DNA of 64,000 bases from assembly GCF_001029265.1 (NCBI RefSeq), contig NZ_CP011856.1, positions 372,001-436,000 on the forward strand, read 5' to 3'. This DNA is from Spiroplasma eriocheiris. Lineage in GTDB: Bacteria; Bacillota_I; Bacilli_A; Mycoplasmatales; Mycoplasmataceae. Shown piece by piece: positions 1 through 9,608 of the stretch. Below the pieces are notes generated by a model. The model was not told the DNA's origin and made no database searches. It was given only the letters and a program-made list of their open reading frames with translations. Position numbers and translations under genes: made by a program. Each line of letters begins with the position of its first letter. Position 1 is the first letter of the stretch.

Positions 1-85
1 GCTCAGGATACATTTATTAGGACATATTTAAATAATTAAGAATTTTTATTGTCTAAATATAATAATTATTTTCCCATGATAATTA

Positions 86-113
86 TTGTGATTTTTTCAA
101 AATAATTTATTAT
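86..113 (+). promoter_or_regulatory. Possible promoter upstream of the first gene
   Basis: A TTGTGA -35-like hexamer at 86-91 and TATTAT at 108-113 are separated by 16 bases. It is the only plausible promoter before the gene at 231. A transcript from here would pass through the hairpins at 120-145 and 174-208 before the start codon. Confidence 0.4.
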
Positions 114-119
114 AAGGTG

Positions 120-145
120 TATACTTAAATTTAAAAATAAGTATA
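120..145 (+). other. Leader hairpin
   Basis: An 8-bp perfect inverted repeat, TATACTTA at 120-127 and TAAGTATA at 138-145, has a 10-base loop. It lies between the possible promoter at 86-113 and the terminator-like hairpin at 174-208. Its role is unknown. Confidence 0.35.
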
Positions 146-173
146 AAATACTATTGTTAACAGAGTACTAGAA

Positions 174-208
174 GTGCCTAACAAATATTTTTTGTTAGGC
201 ACTTTTTT
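174..208 (+). terminator. Terminator-like hairpin just before a start codon
   Basis: GTGCCTAACAAA and its complement form a strong stem at 174-202 followed by TTTTTT. It ends about 20 bases before the start codon at 231, and no promoter is visible in between. It may end transcription of a gene left of the window, or act as an attenuator for the gene at 231. Confidence 0.65.
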
Positions 209-230
209 ATAAGATATGAAGGAGAATAAA

Positions 231-1544
231 ATGCCACAAAATGAACAAAATAATCGAATAAAAGTAGAATATAAAATAGTAACAAAAATTATTAATACTG
301 ATAATAGAACTGCTGAGTGTTTAATTTCTGAAGAATATAATGTTGATGAGACATCAGAAATTCTTAAAGAGGGGATATTAAAATTAGCTAATTCGATGAA
401 GATTCCATTGAAAAAACCTAACTTAGTTCAGCAAGAAGTTTGTTCAATTGGTTATGATCCCGAAAAAGATGGCAGTAATTATGATGAAATTTTTGGAATT
501 AATTCTTGAACAATTAAAATTATTAATAAAAGTCCTGAAATAGCGGGAGTGTTACAAATGATAAGTGCTATTACTTCTTTTACACTTCCTGTTAAATATG
601 ATGTTTGAAAAAAAGTTAATATTTATTTGTTATCCGGAGAAGCACTTAGTTATGCAGGTCGACCATTTATTGAGCGAAAATTACACCATAAAGAGTGATT
701 AACATATAACCAACAAACAGTTTTAAAATTATTATTAGTATTGAGTAATCTCTCCCTGGTGGCATCGGGGATTTATACTATTATTTATAATTATGGGGAA
801 GAACCAGAAGATGATAGTGTCTGAGAATTTCTGAAAGCAAAATTTTTTGGGAATGAAATTTCTAAATTTGCTTTAGCAGCCCAATTGGCACCCTTGGCCC
901 AGGCGATAACTACTTTTGCTCCTGACAGTTGTAAAAATATTATTAAAAGTATTATTTCGGGAATCGGAATTACCCGGGGTAGTTGTGGGCTTAAGTTTGC
1001 TTATGATTTAATTATTAAAGAAATTAATAATAAAAAATATGTTGCTAATTATGGAGCTGCTATCTTAGGCGTTAGCATTCCGATTGCTTTAAACTACCTT
1101 GTTGATTTAATTGCTTATTCAAGCCCATCTTTAAAGTGACTAAAACAAAAATTAATGTGAAAATTTAAAGGTGCTAATTGTGAAAGTATCAGTGGTCAAT
1201 CGGAATATTCAAGACTCCTTGATTCAGAATCACAAGATTGTCCTGACAGTAATCAAACGCATGTTGAACCAATTATGAATAGTTGTTGTTCAAATGGGTT
1301 GATTCTTACAAATGAAAAATCTGGAGGGCAGGATAAAATATTAGTTATTGATCAAGATAAGATACGCGCTACAATTGATACACAACATAGATTAATTTGA
1401 AACGACAAAAAAAATCAAATTATTTTAAAAGAAAAGCAGAATGAATTAGCACAAAGCAATCAGAAAAATGTTAATAATGTTATTATTATTCAGGAATCAG
1501 AGCAAGAATCAGAGCAAGAATCATCTATTTTTTGTTGCTGATAA
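231..1544 (+). CDS. Hypothetical membrane protein, 437 aa
   Basis: I do not recognise the family. An ATG at 216 is in frame, but the AAGGAG at 219-224 lies inside that extension, so the start at 231 is preferred. Reading TGA as Trp joins what would otherwise be several fragments into one frame ending at TAA 1542-1544. The N-terminal ~150 residues are polar. Hydrophobic stretches lie near residues 163-185, 213-230 and 272-298. The C-terminal ~140 residues are polar and hydrophilic, ending in a short ESEQ-type repeat and two cysteines. A membrane protein with a long soluble tail is likely. It stands alone, with a terminator-like hairpin upstream and a separate extended -10 promoter for the next gene. 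Confidence 0.75.
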
Positions 1545-1570
1545 GTTTTTAAAAAATATTGTTTGTCATA

Positions 1571-1579
1571 TGTTATAAT
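1571..1579 (+). promoter_or_regulatory. Extended -10 promoter
   Basis: TG-T-TATAAT at 1571-1579 matches the extended -10 form (TGnTATAAT). No good -35 hexamer is visible. It lies 41 bases before the start codon at 1620. Confidence 0.5.
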
Positions 1580-1619
1580 TACCATAGGAGCAGAATTGTT
1601 ATTTAGCAAGGGGGCGACT

Positions 1620-2000
1620 ATGAAAAATACCGAGGAATGTGAAGTTGAACTAACCGGAATTATTGAAAATAATAGCCAACAGTTACTTCCACAATACATT
1701 AGAGACATTGCAATTGCTAAAGAATGATTAGAGGAATTAATTGCCCGTGAGAGCGTGACCAACGAAGACTTATTGGCAATAAACAAATTATTAACTGACT
1801 TACTAACAAAAATCAGAATTGACCAACAATGCCAACATCAAAAAATCACAGCAACACCACTAGAAGTTGATGTTGAACAAATGACTGTGACTTGGGATCT
1901 TTTTTGTGAAGGCTGTTCAATTCGTAAAGAAAAAACTAGTAATTTAGATTTATCAGTACCCTTATCAGAGTTAGCAAAAGCAATCCCGTTTAATGAATAA
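1620..2000 (+). CDS. Hypothetical soluble protein, 126 aa
   Basis: The family is not recognised. The ATG at 1620 follows an AAGGGGG site at 1609-1614. One TGA is read as Trp at residue 43. The protein is soluble, with a helical, acidic N-terminal half (residues 1-70) and two cysteines in a short Cys-Glu-Gly-Cys stretch near residue 98. No membrane segment is seen. It is convergent with the ferredoxin gene, and the two share the hairpin at 2001-2030. It has its own promoter, so it is probably a single-gene unit. Confidence 0.7.
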
Positions 2001-2030
2001 AAAAATAACATTGATAAATGTTATTTTTTT
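2001..2030. terminator. Bidirectional terminator
   Basis: AAAAATAACAT at 2001-2011 pairs with 2018-2028 around a 6-base loop. There is a T run on one side and an A run on the other. It sits between two convergent genes and can serve both. Confidence 0.8.
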
Positions 2031-2280
2031 ATTCATTATCAGGATCTTCACTACTTTTGTGGTGATTACGATATTCTTCTAAGGTTTTAATAAAAATAGC
2101 TTGGGTTGGACAAACAATTTGGGCATCAACTAATTCCGCATCATTTTCTTTTGTATTTGCAAACCCATCATCATCCATAAAAAATGTTTCTGTCTCATCA
2201 ACCATTACACAACTACCACAAGCAATACACAAGTTAGTATTGACATAAGTTCTTTTTTTATCAATATTACGATCAGCCAT
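2029..2280 (-). CDS. fer: Ferredoxin-like [4Fe-4S] protein, 83 aa
   Basis: This is a small acidic iron-sulfur electron carrier. Three cysteines in a CxxCxxC pattern (Cys18, Cys21, Cys24) and a later Cys-Pro near residue 57 are the four ligands of a single [4Fe-4S] cluster, as in Bacillus-type monocluster ferredoxins. The N-terminal 12 residues are basic, while the middle and C-terminus are rich in Asp and Glu. The start is supported by AGAGGTG just upstream on the minus strand. It is transcribed alone, convergent with the gene at 1620 and divergent from the one at 2388. Its redox partner is unknown and no partner gene is adjacent. Confidence 0.88.
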   Translation of the reverse strand: MADRNIDKKRTYVNTNLCIACGSCVMVDETETFFMDDDGFANTKENDAELVDAQIVCPTQAIFIKTLEEYRNHHKSSEDPDNE

Positions 2281-2387
2281 ATTTGCACCTCTTATTTTCC
2301 ATAAACATTATATTATAAAATTTATTGATATTATTATATAATTCTTATATAAAATAAAAAAGTGGTTTATCAGGAGGTGTTATTAAA

Positions 2388-3089
2388 TTGGAAACGAGAA
2401 TGGAAAAGTTTGCCCAATTACGAGAAGAGATTAAAAAAGAAATTGAGCTTGACCAAGAAATTAATGAAGTTAACAAGGTTGTTAATAATTATATGAATAA
2501 GTTAAATGTAATTGATCCCGGACATTTTAACAGTATCAAAACTGATTTTGAACAAGAATTTAGTTGGGAAAAAGTTTTTCTTGATAAAAACCCGGATGAA
2601 CAACCATATTCCCCTAATTTTAAATATGACCTCCAACAATTATTAAACCAGATTAAAACTGAAACTAAGCAAGAAGATTTAATAACTTATAATTCTACTG
2701 CTGAGGCGGGAAATATTATGCATAATATTTTAATTAGTGAAACATTATTAAATAAACCAACATATGAAAAATACCAGTCAATATTAGAAGATATTTTAAA
2801 TAAAAAAGTTGATTATGTTAACCAGATTGAAGAAATTAAAAAATCATTAGCAAATTACCGGATTAATTCTTCTAACATTGATTTTGGAACCATTGCCCAA
2901 ATTCGTAAAAATGATCATCGCTCCACTAATGAAATGTTAAAAGAAGCAAGCAGTTTGGTGGAAGAAAAGCATACTAATATTTTAGCGTTGTTTAGAAAAA
3001 CAAAACTTCGTGATAAATATCCCTTAGTTGTTATTATTTTTGTTATGATAATAATGATAGTTGCGCTTGTTTTGATGGTAACATTATAA
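2388..3089 (+). CDS. Tail-anchored coiled-coil protein, 233 aa
   Basis: The family is not recognised. The start is taken as TTG 2388, because AGGAGGTG at 2372-2379 lies 8 bases before it. The first ATG (2401) is in frame but 21 bases from that site. The protein is hydrophilic, charged and probably helical for about 205 residues. One strong membrane segment (about residues 209-232) sits at the very C-terminus, giving a tail-anchored layout with the bulk in the cytoplasm. It is followed after 18 bases by cmk, so it is probably co-transcribed with cmk, der and gpsA. Confidence 0.75.
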   Translation: METRMEKFAQLREEIKKEIELDQEINEVNKVVNNYMNKLNVIDPGHFNSIKTDFEQEFSWEKVFLDKNPDEQPYSPNFKYDLQQLLNQIKTETKQEDLITYNSTAEAGNIMHNILISETLLNKPTYEKYQSILEDILNKKVDYVNQIEEIKKSLANYRINSSNIDFGTIAQIRKNDHRSTNEMLKEASSLVEEKHTNILALFRKTKLRDKYPLVVIIFVMIIMIVALVLMVTL

Positions 3090-3107
3090 ATTAGGGGATG
3101 TGAAAAG

Positions 3108-3779
3108 ATGAAAATAAATATTGCAATTGATGGTCCGGCGGGAAGTGGGAAATCTTCCGCCGGAGCTGAATTAGCTAAACAAATTGGCTACCAGTTTATT
3201 GATACAGGGTTAACTTACCGGGCTTTTACTTATTATTGTGTGGTTAATAATATTGATTTTAATGACCACCAAGCCTTACAAACTGCCTTAAAGAATTTTA
3301 ATTACCAAGTGATGGGTGATAATATTTTTGTGAACAATGAAAATGTTACTGACCAGTTACAACAAGAAATGGTGTTAAAAAATATTAATAAAATTACAGG
3401 GTTAGCTTTTGTTCGCGAGGCAATGGTTGACTTACAACGGAGTTTAGCAAAAGACCGGGGGGTCGTCATGGTCGGTCGTGATATTACTTCTGTTGTTTTA
3501 CCAACAGCCGAATTAAAAATTTTTTTAACAGCTAGTATCGAAGTTCGTGCTTTGCGTAGATGAAACCAAAATAAGGCTAATAATATTGTTCCAAATGATT
3601 TAGAATTTCTAAAAGAACAACTGATAAAACGCGACCAAGCAGACATGCAAAGAGCAACCGGGCCATTAGTAGTAACGCCTGATGCAATTGTGCTTGATAA
3701 TAGTAATTTAACATTTCCTGAAACTATTCAGGCGTTATTAAAGCTATATAATGAAAAAATTAAAAGCGAGGAACAATAA
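3108..3779 (+). CDS. cmk: Cytidylate kinase
   Basis: Phosphorylates CMP and dCMP with ATP to give CDP and dCDP in the cytoplasm. The P-loop [10 protein letters not shown] lies at residues 8-17, and the GRD motif (VGRDITSVV) lies near residue 123, both typical of Cmk. At 223 aa the length matches the bacterial family. One TGA is read as Trp near residue 152. The start is ATG 3108 after a GGGGATGTG ribosome site. The stop is one base before the der start, so the two are translationally linked. The cmk-der pairing is a known Mollicute and Firmicute gene order. Confidence 0.95.
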
Positions 3780-3780
3780 A

Positions 3781-5097
3781 ATGGCACGAAAAGGAACTGT
3801 CGCAATTATTGGGCGACCGAATGTGGGAAAATCAACTTTATTTAACCGAATTATTAAGGATCGTTTAGCAATTGTGGAAGATACTCCCGGGGTAACCCGC
3901 GATCGTATTTATGCATATAGTGAGTGACTAACCAGAGAGTTTTTATTAATTGATACCGGTGGGATTACTCTTGACCATCAAGCATTATTTGCCGAAGAAA
4001 TAAAAATGCAAGCAGAAATAGCAATTAATGAAGCTGATGTAATTGTTTTTGTTGTTTCCTATAAAGAAGGTATTAGTCCTGATGATGAAATGATTGCGAA
4101 AATGCTTTATAAAGCAAAAAAACCAGTGATTTTAGCAATTAATAAGTATGATAAACAAGAAAAAGATAATGAATTGTATGAATATATGGCACTAGGGTTT
4201 GGTGAACCAATTGCAATTTCTGCTAGCCATGGAATTGGAATTGGAGATTTATTAGACCAAATTATTTCTTATTTAGATGAATTACCCGTTAAAATTAAAA
4301 ATAAGGGGATTAATTTTTCAATTATTGGGCGACCGAATGTGGGAAAATCATCCTTAACCAATGCTATTTTGGGTGAAGAGCGCGTTATTGTTTCGGATAT
4401 TGCTGGAACAACTACTGATTCAATTGACACCACTTTTACCCGCAATAAAACTGAATATACGGTTATTGATACTGCCGGAATTCGCCGTAAAGGGAAAGTC
4501 TATGAAAAATTAGAAAAATATAGTGTCCTGCGGGCAGTGAGCGCCATTGAACGCAGTGATATTGTCCTTTTATTAATTGATGGTACCCAAAAAGTAACCG
4601 ACCAGGATACTAATATTGGTGGTTTGGCATTTGAACAAAAAAAACCAGTTATTATTGTAGTTAATAAGTGGGATGCTATTAGTCAGAAAACAGAGCGAAC
4701 AATGAATGAGATTGAAAAACAAATTCGTGGTTATTTTAAATATTTAAATTATGCTAAAATGGTTTTTGTTTCAGCCCTCGAAAAAAAACGGTTAAATGTT
4801 TTATTTAGTGCCATTGAAGAAGTTTATGCGGGGTTAAAACAACGGGTTAAAACGAGTGTCTTAAATGAAATTTTAGTAAAAGCCCAGTTATTAAATCCAC
4901 CCCCTGATTTTAATGGGGGCCGGGTAAAAATCTATTATGCGACCCAACCGGAAAGTACAATTCCAACGTTTATTATGTTTTGTAATAATCCCCAGTATGT
5001 TCACTTTTCTTATAAAAGATTTTTAGAAAATCAAATTCGTGATTATTTTGGATTTAATGGGGTACCAATTAATATTTTATTTAGAGAAAGAAAGTAA
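3781..5097 (+). CDS. der: Ribosome-assembly GTPase Der (EngA)
   Basis: A tandem-domain GTPase needed for 50S subunit maturation. Two identical P-loops (GRPNVGKS) occur at residues 11-18 and 183-190, each followed by its own switch and NKxD guanine-recognition motifs (NKYD and NKWD). A KH-like C-terminal domain fills about residues 350-438. The length of 438 aa is normal. One TGA is read as Trp near residue 50. It starts one base after the cmk stop, with an AGCGAGGAACA ribosome site inside cmk, and is followed 13 bases later by gpsA. Confidence 0.97.
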
Positions 5098-5110
5098 AAG
5101 AGGAACAACA

Positions 5111-6115
5111 ATGAAAAAAACTAGTAGTAATATTACCATTATTGGGACTGGTGCTTATGGAACAGTTTTAGCAAATGTTTTAACAGATAATGATCACCAA
5201 GTTATTATGTATGGTATTGACGAGACTGAAATTGCTGATATTAATAATAATCATTTAAATATCAAATTTTTTGGTGATTTAAAAATTAATCGAGAAATTA
5301 GGGTTACTAACAATTTGCAGGAAGCTTTAGAAGAAGCCGAGTATATTATTTTAAGTGTTCCGGTGGTGGCGTTGAAAACAGTAATTGCCAAAATTAACAC
5401 TACTCTAACGAAACCAGCTGTTTTTATTAATGTTGCCAAAGGGTTAGACCCAGATACCCATGAAGTTTTATCAAAATCAATTCCTACTTTGATTAAACCA
5501 GAATTATTTATTGCTTACGGTGGATTATACGGACCAAGTATTGCCAAAGAAGTTTTATTACGTAAACCAACGTGTATGATGGCAGTTTCGGAAAATTTAG
5601 CTGTTGCCCAGGCAATTCGAGAATTATTTCATAATGAATATTTTGTTACTTTTGCTGACCAAGATGTGATTGGTGCAGAATACGGGGTTGCGTTAAAAAA
5701 TGCTGTTGCCATTGCTTCGGGAATTTTTAATGGTTTGCATAGTTCTGATAATGCCAAAGCATCATTAATTACAATGGGTTTAAACGAAATTAAAATCTTT
5801 GCCTTAACAAAAGGGGCTAAAATTGAAACATTTTTAAACTTTGCGGGATTAGCCGATTTAATTTTAACCGCAACTTCTGTTAAGTCTCGAAATTATTCCT
5901 TAGGTTTTGAAATTGCGCAGGCTGATGATGCCAAAAGTGTGTTAGCTACTCATGCTAAGACAGTAGAAGGAGTTTTGACTTGTAAGGCAATCCATTTAGA
6001 AGCCGAAAAGCATCATCTTAAATTGCCACTATTTAATGGGTTATATGATATTTTGTACAATAATAAACGACCAAGTGCAGTCATTAATAGTATTTTTCAA
6101 AAAGCAATTATTTAG
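5111..6115 (+). CDS. gpsA: Glycerol-3-phosphate dehydrogenase [NAD(P)+]
   Basis: Reduces dihydroxyacetone phosphate to sn-glycerol 3-phosphate for phospholipid synthesis. The N-terminal Rossmann motif GTGAYG is at residues 12-17 and the catalytic lysine is near residue 196 (YGVALKN). The length of 334 aa matches the family. The frame is open upstream to 5039 inside der, but the AAGAGGAAC site places the start at ATG 5111. It is the last gene of the 2388-6115 run and is closed by a hairpin that overlaps its stop codon. Confidence 0.96.
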   Translation: MKKTSSNITIIGTGAYGTVLANVLTDNDHQVIMYGIDETEIADINNNHLNIKFFGDLKINREIRVTNNLQEALEEAEYIILSVPVVALKTVIAKINTTLTKPAVFINVAKGLDPDTHEVLSKSIPTLIKPELFIAYGGLYGPSIAKEVLLRKPTCMMAVSENLAVAQAIRELFHNEYFVTFADQDVIGAEYGVALKNAVAIASGIFNGLHSSDNAKASLITMGLNEIKIFALTKGAKIETFLNFAGLADLILTATSVKSRNYSLGFEIAQADDAKSVLATHAKTVEGVLTCKAIHLEAEKHHLKLPLFNGLYDILYNNKRPSAVINSIFQKAII

Positions 6116-6142
6116 GATAAAGTTGCTTTTTTTTTTTTTTTT
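6099..6142 (+). terminator. Terminator overlapping the gpsA stop
   Basis: AAAAAGCAA at 6099-6107 pairs with TTGCTTTTT at 6123-6131. The gpsA stop codon lies in the loop and an uninterrupted run of 16 T follows (6127-6142). Confidence 0.85.
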
Positions 6143-6168
6143 GTAAAATGACAATATTTTTGTATAAT
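6141..6168 (+). promoter_or_regulatory. Promoter of the 6220 gene
   Basis: TTGTAA at 6141-6146 and TATAAT at 6163-6168 are 16 bases apart. The -35 overlaps the end of the gpsA terminator T run. The start codon of the next gene lies 52 bases downstream. Confidence 0.55.
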
Positions 6169-6219
6169 TAATATATCAAACAAAATATTTGACAGTTATT
6201 TTAGGAGAACAGAACATAT

Positions 6220-6968
6220 ATGATACCAATCGATAACAAAATAGTTGACAGTTTTGCCAACTGAATTTATCAATTGAATATTTTTGCTATGACCTTTTTT
6301 ATGGTATTCTTACAATTTTATTTTTGATTACTACTAGAATATCATGGTCAATAATTTCACGTTATTTTATTAAAAAGGGATTTTTTAATAAAATATTTTG
6401 ACTAAAAATAATTTCATTTTTTAATTTTATTATTTTGTTCCCTGCTATTTATAAAATCATTCTGGTCTGGATTGTAATTTTATATGCAAATTTACCATTT
6501 TTTATTGATAATTTAAATGTCTTTTCTATGTTATTTTTAGTTTTTCTTTCAATGATGATCATTGTTAGTTTAATTTTAAAAAATTTAATGGATTTGGGAC
6601 ACTACCGCGGATTAGTCTTTTTTGATGGTGGTTTCTTATTGTACATTAATATTATGTTAGATGAAATTTTAATTTTTCTAATTATTGAAATTAAATCACT
6701 ACCATTCTTTGAAAAATTAATGGCCCAAACTATTAATGCGAAAATGTTATTATTTTTAGTAATTTTGTTGACATTAATTAGTACTGTTATTATTTATGAA
6801 TTAAGAATCTTAATTAATAAATTAGCATTTTATCAACCAATTGTTGAAAATCAGAATGCCTTTTTAACATTTATTTGAAAAATTAGTCCAAATAATTTTA
6901 TTGCTCAACTTCACCGCTTATGGGGAATTGGTATTGATCCGAACTACCACCAGGTTTTACAAAATTAG
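6220..6968 (+). pseudogene. Multi-pass membrane protein gene, apparent frameshift
   Basis: The family is not recognised. From ATG 6220 one frame encodes 44 residues, with a plausible amphipathic start and one membrane helix, and stops at TAA 6352-6354. The next frame is open from about 6237 to TAG 6966-6968. It has no good start of its own but encodes four or five further hydrophobic segments, including residues read from 6425-6520, 6520-6600 and 6640-6860. Joining the two near 6330-6354 gives one protein of about 249 aa. The AGGAG at 6203-6207 lies 12 bases before ATG, a little far. Either the gene is decayed or one base is missing in the sequence. The alternative is a 44-aa peptide plus a second gene starting at TTG 6324. 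Confidence 0.55.
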
Positions 6969-7046
6969 ATTAGAGGAAACTAATTAACTTATCAGAAATA
7001 AATTATTTATTACATTTTTTACTGTTCTTAATTTAACAAAATACTA

Positions 7047-7077
<31 letters not shown>

Positions 7078-7110
7078 TTTTAATGGACCACATTTTAGAA
7101 GGAGGAAACA

Positions 7111-7573
7111 ATGTTTACTTTACCAATCCAAAGGAATTTATTTCACCAACTAGTCTGAGAGCTTAATGAGATTATAAAGGTGGAAGTAGCTTTCAGTAAT
7201 CTTAATCCAATTATGGCACTTAAAATTGAATTATATTATGTGAAAAAAACAAAATAATGTTACCATCAATAATAATAAATTAGTCGAGATGTTTTTAGAA
7301 GTAATTAATCGCCGAGAATTGACTTTAAATACCTCAACGGTTTCAATGATGACAGAATATCAAAAATTATATCAAACTTATTTTCATCAAGCAGTTGATA
7401 TTAATGAAATTATTAGGGATATTAATGATCAAATTAAAAAAGTTTTTAATAATTATTATCTTGAAACTGAATTAAAATATTTGAAAAACTTTTTAGGTAG
7501 TTATTTAATGTGAAGACTTCTTAAACAAAAATTATCAGCATTAAGATTAAAAATTAAAAAAAATATTAAATAG
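7111..7573 (+). pseudogene. Hypothetical gene with A7 frameshift
   Basis: A strong AAGGAGG at 7099-7105 precedes ATG 7111. The first frame gives 48 residues and stops at TAA 7255. The +1 frame continues to TAG 7571-7573 with a helical, basic-ending protein. The switch point falls in a run of seven A at 7243-7249. With six A the two parts fuse into one soluble protein of about 153 aa. The family is not recognised. The gene may be decayed, phase-variable at the A run, or mis-sequenced there. It lies directly behind the (AAT)10 tract and 7 bases before the next gene. Confidence 0.5.
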
Positions 7574-7580
7574 GGAATGT

Positions 7581-8285
7581 ATGTTAGTTAAAACATATCA
7601 AATTATTAGTTTTGCCTCTCATGTTGAAGAAATCTTTTATTATCCGGTTATTAATCATACCAAAACACTACTTTATGAAAAGGAAAAGATCCCAGTTGAT
7701 CAAATCACAATAAAATTAAAGGTTAAATACTTTGAACCCACGGCTGAAAACTACCAAATTATTTATGATGATATTTATAATGGAATTGTTTTTGACCATA
7801 AGAAATGATATCCAAATGCTAGTGAATTTGTTTATCAGAAATTTTTTAATCTTGAAAAATTATCAGTGGATCTGGAGAAAGCCCGCTTAAAAATGCTTAA
7901 TTATTTAAAAGTTGGTTCAGATACTGCGAGTTATTACCCCTCATCACTAATCTTTCTCTTTAATGAATTAGTGGCGGCTGGTTTTTTAAATATTTTAGAT
8001 ACTAATAATTCTGAATATTTATTATATTTTGATGTTTATACCAAATGAATTACTTATGCAATTGATGTTTTAACCAACTGGTTAGGTTTTAAAATTTGTA
8101 ATTATCATCAAAGTCATGAATTTTATGAAAAAATTCACGACATTGCGCATCTTAACCAAGCAAATGTAACCCTTGATGAAAACCAACCCTTGGGGATCAA
8201 AAATAACGAGTTAGCCGACTTATATGCCGATTTATGAATTAATATTATTAATGATACTATTTTAATAACAGAAGTTAATAATTAA
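7581..8285 (+). CDS. Hypothetical soluble protein, 234 aa
   Basis: The family is not recognised. ATG 7581 follows a weak AGGGA site that overlaps the stop of the previous gene, suggesting translational coupling. Several TGA codons are read as Trp. The protein is soluble and acidic, rich in Tyr, Ile and Asn, without a signal peptide or membrane helix. It is the last gene before the terminator at 8287-8331, so it forms a unit with the frameshifted gene at 7111. Confidence 0.65.
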
Positions 8286-8286
8286 C

Positions 8287-8331
8287 AAATATTTATCAGT
8301 TCTTAATGATAGGAATGATAAATATTTTTTT
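8287..8331 (+). terminator. Rho-independent terminator
   Basis: AAATATTTATCA at 8287-8298 pairs perfectly with 8316-8327, followed by a T run to 8331. Confidence 0.8.
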
Positions 8332-8434
8332 ATTGGATTATGAATTAAATTGGAAACAAACTAAAATTATTAGGAAAATATTTGATTTTATAATATAATT
8401 TTATAAAGTGTTAAATGAAAAAATGGAGATTTAA

Positions 8435-8641
8435 ATGTTTAATTTTACAACTATTCAAAAATGAATAATTTATAGTAGTCTAATAGGATTTACTCTTATT
8501 GGTGCTGTTGGGGGAATTGTTTATGCATTTCATTATTTAACACCAGCTATTGTCTTATTATCGATTGCCGGAATTGGGTTAATTGTGGTAATGATCATGT
8601 GGTTTATTATTGAAGCAATTAATAAGAGAAAAAACTATTAA
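8435..8641 (+). CDS. Small two-helix membrane protein, 68 aa
   Basis: The family is not recognised. It starts at ATG 8435 after TGGAGA at 8424-8429. One TGA is read as Trp at residue 10. Two hydrophobic segments cover about residues 11-33 and 36-59 and are joined by a very short turn, ending in a basic tail (KRKNY). The stop lies 15 bases before the RpiR-type regulator, so the two are likely co-transcribed. Two overlapping TATAAT hexamers at 8389-8399 may be the -10 region, without a clear -35. Confidence 0.65.
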
Positions 8642-8656
8642 TTTTGGAGGGCTATA

Positions 8657-9493
8657 ATGACTGAAAATGAAATTATTCGGGAAATAAAAAAAATAAGTTT
8701 AGATGATGATCATCGATTTTCTTTTATTGCGAAATATATTGTTCAAAATTTAAGCGTTGTTCCGGAAAGTACCATTAAAGAAATGGCAGAGTATACTTAT
8801 ACTTCGGTGGCCACAATTAACCGGTTTACTAAATACTTGAATTTAGATGGTTATAAAGAACTTATTCATGTGGTGAAATATTTTAACCATAATATTAAAG
8901 CAGAAGATGATATTTTAAAATCAGCTGATAATAATGGTTTTATCTATGGCATTTATCATAATATTGTACGGAGTTTACATGATACTTTTCGTTTAACTTT
9001 AGGTCATAAGGAAAAGATCAGTGAAATAATTAATAAAATAAAAACAGCTCGTCGCATTAACATTTTTGCGGTGGGGGGAACATATAATGTTGCGAAAGAT
9101 TTCCAGGAAAAAATCTTACGCTTAGGTTTTAACGCGATTAGTGTTAATGATTTTCATAATGGTTATTTCTTAGCTAAAAATAGTACCAGTGAAGATTTAA
9201 CAATTGTGGTGTCATATTCAGGTGAAACCCAGGATCTAATTAAATTAGCAAGAATTGCGCAAGAAAATGCATGTCCGATTTTATTAGTATGTAAAAAAGC
9301 AAATAATACAATTAGTAAGATTGCTGACTATCAAATTACTATTAGTAGTAATGAATCAATTGAACGTACGATTTCTTCAACTAGTCGCTTTGCGTTGCTT
9401 TTTGCGCTGGATATTATTTATTATAATTTGTTATCATCAGACTTAGAAAAATATCAAACTATTTTGGACAACACCATTATTAATAAGTTTTAA
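8657..9493 (+). CDS. RpiR/MurR-family transcriptional regulator
   Basis: A sugar-phosphate-responsive regulator of 278 aa, normal for the family. The N-terminal helix-turn-helix spans roughly residues 15-75 (TSVATINRF recognition helix near 47-56). A SIS domain spans about residues 125-255, with AVGGTYNVAKDF and SYSGETQD as the phosphosugar-binding turns. GGAGG at 8646-8650 supports ATG 8657. Position directly before an EIIBC permease and murQ suggests it senses MurNAc-6-phosphate and controls that operon, as MurR does in E. coli. The exact ligand is inferred from context. Confidence 0.88.
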   Translation: MTENEIIREIKKISLDDDHRFSFIAKYIVQNLSVVPESTIKEMAEYTYTSVATINRFTKYLNLDGYKELIHVVKYFNHNIKAEDDILKSADNNGFIYGIYHNIVRSLHDTFRLTLGHKEKISEIINKIKTARRINIFAVGGTYNVAKDFQEKILRLGFNAISVNDFHNGYFLAKNSTSEDLTIVVSYSGETQDLIKLARIAQENACPILLVCKKANNTISKIADYQITISSNESIERTISSTSRFALLFALDIIYYNLLSSDLEKYQTILDNTIINKF

Positions 9494-9554
9494 GAAATTT
9501 TTGCGAGATAAAATTACAGATTTTGATATGAATTACCAGAAAGTGGCATTTTTC

Positions 9555-9582
9555 TTGTGAATTTTTCTATTTGTTTTATTAT
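9555..9582 (+). promoter_or_regulatory. Promoter before the PTS permease
   Basis: TTGTGA at 9555-9560 and TATTAT at 9577-9582 are 16 bases apart. They lie just upstream of the AGGAGGAG ribosome site at 9592-9599. A short leader would result. This is the likely target of the RpiR-type regulator; no clear operator palindrome was recognised. Confidence 0.5.
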
Positions 9583-9608
9583 TTTAATTATAGGAGGAGT
9601 TTTATCAT

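Noticed and set aside
1498-1530. Short repeated codons encoding ESEQ units as a tandem repeat array
   Set aside because: Only two to three short units are present, inside a coding tail; too little for a repeat feature.
3302-3646. A minus-strand frame of 114 codons across cmk
   Set aside because: It is antisense to the kinase and has no ribosome site; Cmk motifs fix the coding strand.
4006-5097. der and many other genes looking truncated by TGA
   Set aside because: TGA falls at Trp positions in conserved families across the window, so it is a sense codon here and these genes are intact.
6127-6142. T16 run as a phase-variation tract
   Set aside because: It is the tail of the gpsA terminator and lies upstream of the -35, so length changes would not alter promoter spacing.
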